NCBI GenBank assembly: GCA_016936255.1
Contig: JAFGYE010000098.1
Coordinates: forward strand, 1-64,000
Length of the DNA stretch: 64,000 nt
Source: Marinifilaceae bacterium
GTDB lineage: Bacteria; Bacteroidota; Bacteroidia; Bacteroidales; Marinifilaceae
Direction of reading: 5' to 3'
The position numbers and the translations under genes are program-made. Every line of letters starts with the position of its first letter. Position 1 is the first letter of the stretch. Shown here one piece after another: positions 60,647-64,000 of the stretch. The notes under the pieces were generated by a model. It was not told where the DNA came from. It worked only from the letters and a program-made list of their open reading frames with translations, and did no database searches.

Positions 60647-62085
60647 CTTCTTAGGGGTATTACTTCTTTTAAAATCAGTAATCCATCGGTCAAAGCTTCT
60701 TGTTTTGTTGCCGTGGCCAATAGTAAATAAGATCCGATACCAATAAGTATCTGGTAAGAGAGAGAAATAATTTCATTATCGATCAACCAACCTGTCATCA
60801 TAAAAGCAACCATTAAAAGACTTATTAAGAAGGTTTGACTAATGTCTTTAAGTTGATTTGGTATGGTATAGGCAATCAATTTTCCTGTAAAAAAAGCATT
60901 GATGAAAAAGCTGATAAAAGAGGTACAGATCTGGCCGATCACCAAGCCCATTATTCCCCAATTCAATCCGATAACAATAGCAATTATCACAATCAATTTT
61001 TTAACGACTTCGAGGATCAGGAATAAATCCGACCGGCCTTTCACCTTTAAAATATTCAAGTTAGAAGTGTGCAGAGTATAGATCATTCCGGCAATACACA
61101 ACAACTGAAAGTAAGGTACTGACGGCAGCCATTTTACTCCTAAAACCAATACCAGTAATGGTTTGGCTATCACAGCCAACCCCAGCATCAGAGGAAAATT
61201 AATAAACACCAAAAGTTTAATCAGCTTTCGAAATCCTTGTTTCAACTTTTCGTTATCGTCCTGAATTTTTGAAAAAGCCGGGAAAGTTACATTTCCCACC
61301 ACCTGTGCCAATGTAGTAACCGGAACTTGCTGCAACTTTTTTGCTTGTGAATAAAACCCGAGAGCTGATGCCGAAAACATTCGTCCGATAACCATTAAGT
61401 AAATGTTCTCGAAAGTTTGACTGATAATGCCGGACAGCAGCAGTTTAGAACCAAAACGAAACAGCTGATTAAATGATTGAATGGAAAAAATAAATGAAGG
61501 CCGCCACGTACTTTTTACCCAAAACAATACCGTTCTAAAAAAATAGATTCCAATAATTTGACCAGCAAGCGCCCAAACACCAAAATTGAGTAAAGCCATT
61601 CCTATTCCTACAAAAGCCGATAAAAAGTTGGCAATTACCACCACCTGAGCAATGGACTTAAAATTCATTTCAATTTTAAACTTCACCAAATGAATTAAGC
61701 CAAAAGAGTTTACTGCCAAAACAAGACAAACAACCCTCGTTAAATCTATCAGCAAAGGCTGATGAAAAAAGTCGGCAATATAAGGAGCGGCAGCAAATAA
61801 CAGGAAGTAGAGAACAAAACCTATTGCGATGTTAAAATAAAAAACCGTTGAATAATCGGTCTGATTCACATCCTTTTTCTGTATGAGTGCATTATCAAAT
61901 CCACTATCGATAAATGCCTGGGAAACGCCAATAAAGATGGCCAGCATCCCTATCAAACCAAAATCTTCCGGCTCCAGCAGTCTGGCAAGTATAACCTGAG
62001 AAATCAGGAGAATGAACTGGCTTCCAAATTTTTCAAGGAAACTCCAGAATACACCTTTAATGGTTTGACTCTTTAATTCGGACAT
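60625..62085 (-). CDS. Wzx-type lipopolysaccharide/O-antigen flippase
   Basis: A 486-residue polytopic MOP-superfamily protein with about 12-14 helices. The start TIKGVFWSFLEKFGSQFILL with LISQVILARLLEPEDFGLIG is typical of the WzxC-type group, as is LFRFGSKLLLSGIISQTFEN and GRMFSASALGFYSQAKKLQQ. It should flip the undecaprenyl-linked repeat unit to the periplasm before polymerisation. It overlaps the VioA-like gene by 22 bp and starts 11 bp after wecB. Confidence 0.9.
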   Translation of the reverse strand: MSELKSQTIKGVFWSFLEKFGSQFILLISQVILARLLEPEDFGLIGMLAIFIGVSQAFIDSGFDNALIQKKDVNQTDYSTVFYFNIAIGFVLYFLLFAAAPYIADFFHQPLLIDLTRVVCLVLAVNSFGLIHLVKFKIEMNFKSIAQVVVIANFLSAFVGIGMALLNFGVWALAGQIIGIYFFRTVLFWVKSTWRPSFIFSIQSFNQLFRFGSKLLLSGIISQTFENIYLMVIGRMFSASALGFYSQAKKLQQVPVTTLAQVVGNVTFPAFSKIQDDNEKLKQGFRKLIKLLVFINFPLMLGLAVIAKPLLVLVLGVKWLPSVPYFQLLCIAGMIYTLHTSNLNILKVKGRSDLFLILEVVKKLIVIIAIVIGLNWGIMGLVIGQICTSFISFFINAFFTGKLIAYTIPNQLKDISQTFLISLLMVAFMMTGWLIDNEIISLSYQILIGIGSYLLLATATKQEALTDGLLILKEVIPLRRWKNIKY

Positions 62086-62096
62086 TTATAATGTAG

Positions 62097-63332
62097 TTAA
62101 GCAACAATTTTTTCCCGAACTGCAATCGCTTTTTTCAATTCCTGAACTATTCTTATGCAAGCATTTCCATCACCGTAAGGATTACTGGCTGTTGACATTT
62201 TACGGTAAATGGCATCCTCCTCGAAAAGCATTTCCACAGCTTCAATAATCCGATAAGAATCAGTACCAACCAATTTTACTGTTCCTGCCGACAAGGCCTC
62301 GGGACGCTCCGTTGTATCCCTCATTACCAAAACCGGTTTTCCTAAAAACGGAGCCTCTTCTTGTATTCCTCCCGAATCGGTTAAAATCAAGTAAGAAAGA
62401 TCCATCATGTAAACAAATGGCAAATAGTCAATCGGATCAATCAGGAAAATGTTTTTCGCACCAGCATCTCCGTTAACCGGATTCTTACCCAAAATCTCGT
62501 AAACAGGTTTCTGAACATTCGGGTTTAAATGAACAGGATACACAAAGTCGACATCAGGATATTTCGCCGCTAAAAATTTAATTGATTCGCAGATATTTAA
62601 AAATCCCTTCCCGAAATTCTCACGGCGATGTCCGGTTATCAAAACCATTTTCCGCGAACGGTATACCCAGTCGGCCACTAAACTGGTAGGAATTCCTTTG
62701 GCCTGCAATACGTTAATTATATCCATTACCACCCGCGACGAACGGTGAATTTTGGTAAGGGTCAACTGCAAAGCATCGATAACGGTATTGCCCGTAACAA
62801 CAATTCTGTTTTTGCTGATCCCCTCATCCATCAGGTTTTTTTGAGCCATAATGGTAGGAGCAAAATGCCATTGTGCCAACCGTCCGGTAATTTGACGATT
62901 GCCCTCTTCGGGCCATGGCGAATACAAATTATTGGTTCGTAAACCTGCTTCGATATGCGCAACTGCTATTTGCTGATAGTAAGCTGCCAAAGCCGTTGTC
63001 GAAGATGTGGATGTATCGCCGTGCACCAATACCAAATCGGGTCTGGCTTCATTCAGCACTTCACGCATTCCAATAAGCACTCTACTGGTAATATCGTATA
63101 GATCCTGACCTGACTTCATAATTTCAAGATCGTAGTCGGGCTGAATATCAAACAATTCGAGCACCTGATCGAGCATTTCGCGATGTTGGCCGGTTACACA
63201 AACAATCGTTTCAAAATCATCGGGATACTTCTGAAATTCTTTTACCAGTGGAGCCATTTTTATGGCTTCGGGGCGGGTTCCAAAAACCAACAACACCCTG
63301 TATTTTCCATTCCCGTTCATAATTCGGTTCAT
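62097..63332 (-). CDS. wecB: UDP-N-acetylglucosamine 2-epimerase (non-hydrolysing)
   Basis: A 411-residue cytosolic enzyme converting UDP-GlcNAc to UDP-ManNAc. Family blocks are all present: VFGTRPEAIKMAPLV, VTGQHREMLDQVL, VLVHGDTSTSSTTALAAYY, HIEAGLRTNN, LITGHRRENFGKG, and LTDSGGIQEEAPFLGKPVLV then RDTTERPE. Together with wecC just upstream it makes UDP-ManNAcA. The ATG at 63320 is another possible start, giving MNGNGKYRVLLVFG. Confidence 0.94.
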   Translation of the reverse strand: MNRIMNGNGKYRVLLVFGTRPEAIKMAPLVKEFQKYPDDFETIVCVTGQHREMLDQVLELFDIQPDYDLEIMKSGQDLYDITSRVLIGMREVLNEARPDLVLVHGDTSTSSTTALAAYYQQIAVAHIEAGLRTNNLYSPWPEEGNRQITGRLAQWHFAPTIMAQKNLMDEGISKNRIVVTGNTVIDALQLTLTKIHRSSRVVMDIINVLQAKGIPTSLVADWVYRSRKMVLITGHRRENFGKGFLNICESIKFLAAKYPDVDFVYPVHLNPNVQKPVYEILGKNPVNGDAGAKNIFLIDPIDYLPFVYMMDLSYLILTDSGGIQEEAPFLGKPVLVMRDTTERPEALSAGTVKLVGTDSYRIIEAVEMLFEEDAIYRKMSTASNPYGDGNACIRIVQELKKAIAVREKIVA

Positions 63333-63403
63333 TTAAAAGTGAATATTTTTTACTGTTCCGCTCCTAAAAAATGTGGTTGTTCCTGAGCGGTACATTGGCA
63401 GAC

Positions 63404-63440
63404 AGTAACTAGTAGATAGTAACTGATTACTGCTAACTGT
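63404..63440. repeat. Low-complexity AGTAACT tract between wecC and wecB
   Basis: AGTAACT occurs at 63404 and 63418 (14-bp period), followed by related TTACT and TAACTG words up to the wecC stop. An inverted repeat, CCGCTC (63358-63363) and GAGCGG (63385-63390), precedes it in the 108-bp spacer. I see no gene or clear promoter here. Confidence 0.4.
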
Positions 63441-64000
63441 TTACTTATGCTTCGAAGCTTTTACAACAACTTCTACAGGTACAGCTTCAATCTCTTCTGT
63501 TTGCTTGTTTGTTACGCCGCAAAAGTCCAAAATGAGTTTGTCCTTTGTTTTGGGCAGCGAATAAAATTCACTGTGTGCTACCAAATAAACAATCATATCT
63601 GCAGCATCAAAAGCATTTTTATAATCAGAGAGTTCATATTCAGGATGCGAATCAATATTGGGTTCTACAAGCAGGATTCCGTTCTGTTCGGATCCGATTA
63701 CTTTTTGCGCAATGTACTTGGCAGGTGATTCGCGCAAATCATCAATATTTGGCTTAAATGCCATTCCCATTAAGGCAATTTTGGGTTTGTATCCATGTTT
63801 CAGCTGAAATTGCAGACTGGCATTCTTAATTTTCTCAACACACCAAAAAGCCTTGTAATTATTAATTTCCCTGGCTTTTCCAATGATCTGACTTTCCAGG
63901 GGATACTCCGAAACAATAAAGTAAGGATCAACAGCAATACAATGGCCTCCCACTCCGCATCCCGGCGTTAAAATATTTACCCGGGGATGCCTGTTTGCCA
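63441..64000 (-). CDS. wecC: UDP-N-acetyl-D-mannosamine dehydrogenase, C-terminal part
   Basis: The last ~186 codons of a UDP-sugar dehydrogenase that runs off the right edge; the open frame continues upstream of the internal Met at 63953. The catalytic Cys block reads NRHPRVNILTPGCGVGGHCI then AVDPYFIVSEYP, characteristic of WecC rather than UDP-glucose dehydrogenases. The C-terminal NAD domain has ALMGMAFKPNIDDLRESPAK and ends ILDFCGVTNK. It oxidises UDP-ManNAc to UDP-ManNAcA with NAD. It is the most upstream gene of the cluster seen here, so the operon start lies outside the window. Confidence 0.93.
   Translation of the reverse strand, partial: ANRHPRVNILTPGCGVGGHCIAVDPYFIVSEYPLESQIIGKAREINNYKAFWCVEKIKNASLQFQLKHGYKPKIALMGMAFKPNIDDLRESPAKYIAQKVIGSEQNGILLVEPNIDSHPEYELSDYKNAFDAADMIVYLVAHSEFYSLPKTKDKLILDFCGVTNKQTEEIEAVPVEVVVKASKHK

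Overview
The window looks like the chromosome of a Bacteroidota bacterium, probably a marine Bacteroidia (Marinilabiliales/Marinifilaceae-like; the family is a guess from gene content). Supporting signs are a type IX secretion C-terminal sorting domain, TAnnTTTG-type -7 promoter boxes, few purine-rich ribosome sites, CusA and CapK variants of the kinds seen in that phylum, and AT-rich spacers. No rRNA, tRNA, phage, insertion sequence or CRISPR array was found.

Layout. 1-1.7 kb: the start of kduI (uronate catabolism) diverges from a LacI-family regulator. 1.75-3.4 kb: a probable frameshifted small gene, then the rRNA methyltransferase rlmG. 3.5-12.1 kb: a one-direction copper/silver-type efflux locus: AraC regulator with an HMA-like metal site, HYC_CC_PP protein, CusA-type RND pump, TolC-type outer-membrane protein, CusB-type adaptor, periplasmic HMA protein, terminator. 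A 19-bp direct repeat at 21-bp spacing lies just upstream of a -7 box in front of the HYC gene and is a good candidate operator for the AraC protein. 12.3-19.5 kb: an ATP-cone/Mrr-like nuclease, CorA, two convergent MscS channels, and a 968-residue coiled-coil protein with a degenerate P-loop. 19.5-26 kb: a 41-bp tandem repeat, then a 2013-residue secreted protein with two nuclease domains and four near-identical 82-84 residue repeats. 26.5-36.2 kb: FUSC-family membrane protein, ferredoxin-reductase-like protein, MFS transporter, threonine dehydrogenase, an orphan type III-like DNA methyltransferase, a DbpA-like RNA helicase and a HAD phosphatase.

36.36-64 kb: one unbroken minus-strand exopolysaccharide/capsule cluster running off the window and closed by a strong terminator at 36.32 kb. 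It has what a Wzx/Wzy pathway needs: WecB and WecC (UDP-ManNAcA), a VioA-like aminotransferase, Wzx flippase, Wzy/ligase-like polymerase, glycosyltransferases, an initiating sugar-phosphate transferase, Wza-like export lipoprotein and Wzc-like tyrosine kinase. It also carries three ATP-grasp proteins, two CapK-type adenylate-forming ligases, two CelD/FemAB-like acyltransferases, a WbqC protein, two DegT-type proteins and two deacetylases. Together these suggest a polymer whose amino sugars carry amide-linked acyl or aminoacyl groups.

Structures not explained by genes: a hairpin plus AGTTCCAT leader element shared, with a compensatory pair change, by the cusB-like and mscS leaders (possible third copy in front of the wecG-like gene); a 21-bp minisatellite that reads as a heptad-repeat (EEMxxxx) peptide inside the polysaccharide operon; and nested hairpins between convergent genes.
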